Source: Chloroflexota bacterium
Lineage (GTDB): Bacteria; Chloroflexota; Anaerolineae; UBA4142
Length of the DNA: 5,404 nucleotides
Direction of reading: 5' to 3'
Assembly: GCA_016200825.1 (NCBI GenBank)
Contig: JACQEA010000224.1
Location: 1-5,404, forward strand
Part shown: piece by piece, positions 5,402-5,404 of the stretch
Layout: every line of letters starts with the position of its first letter
Position numbering within the stretch: the stretch's first letter is position 1
Made by a program: the position numbers and the translations under genes
The notes under the pieces: model-generated
What the model was told of the DNA's origin: nothing
What the model saw: only the letters and a program-made list of their open reading frames with translations
The model's database searches: none

Positions 5402-5404
5402 TAA

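Noticed and set aside
4158..5404. Transposon or insertion sequence carrying menC between the repeats
   Set aside because: The flanking copies are short direct repeats, there is no transposase and no target-site duplication, and menC matches the composition of its surroundings.

Overview
The window reads as ordinary chromosomal DNA of a free-living bacterium. Composition is mid-range, with many CGCG tetranucleotides between A/T-rich codons. The gene types (a DUF2207 membrane protein with a Gly/Ser tail, an archaeal-type phosphoglycerate mutase, a type-2 MenC) and the short-period intergenic repeats are most reminiscent of Chloroflexota (Anaerolineae-like) genomes. That assignment is an impression from protein style, not a computed result.

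There are two divergently oriented blocks. The left block, on the minus strand, runs from about 2848 down to the window edge. It starts with a 646-residue DUF2207 membrane protein that has its own TATAAT box and Shine-Dalgarno site. A 77-base spacer with short repeats follows. Next comes a small membrane protein with two N-terminal helices, a winged-helix-like middle and a C-terminal zinc ribbon. Last is the 5' part of an unrecognised charged, probably helical protein. The last two genes are 12 bases apart, with the second gene's ribosome site touching the first gene's stop. They look like a membrane-associated operon of unknown role.

The right block, on the plus strand, holds apgM (2,3-bisphosphoglycerate-independent phosphoglycerate mutase, archaeal type; glycolysis/gluconeogenesis) and then menC (type-2 o-succinylbenzoate synthase / N-succinylamino acid racemase, enolase superfamily). 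The two have no obvious metabolic link. apgM has a TTGACA box and a TAAGAT box placed so that its mRNA would begin at or next to an AUG, suggesting a leaderless transcript.

The most notable non-coding feature is a 61-base imperfect palindrome built of 9-base CGCAAAGAA-like units just after the apgM stop. A near-identical copy of its left arm lies just after the menC stop and is cut by the window edge. A different 7-base-period repeat (AATCNNA) lies between the first two minus-strand genes. I see no tRNA, rRNA, CRISPR array, insertion sequence, phage gene or defence system. Apart from the unrecognised minus-strand operon, nothing here points to a clearly new biological system.
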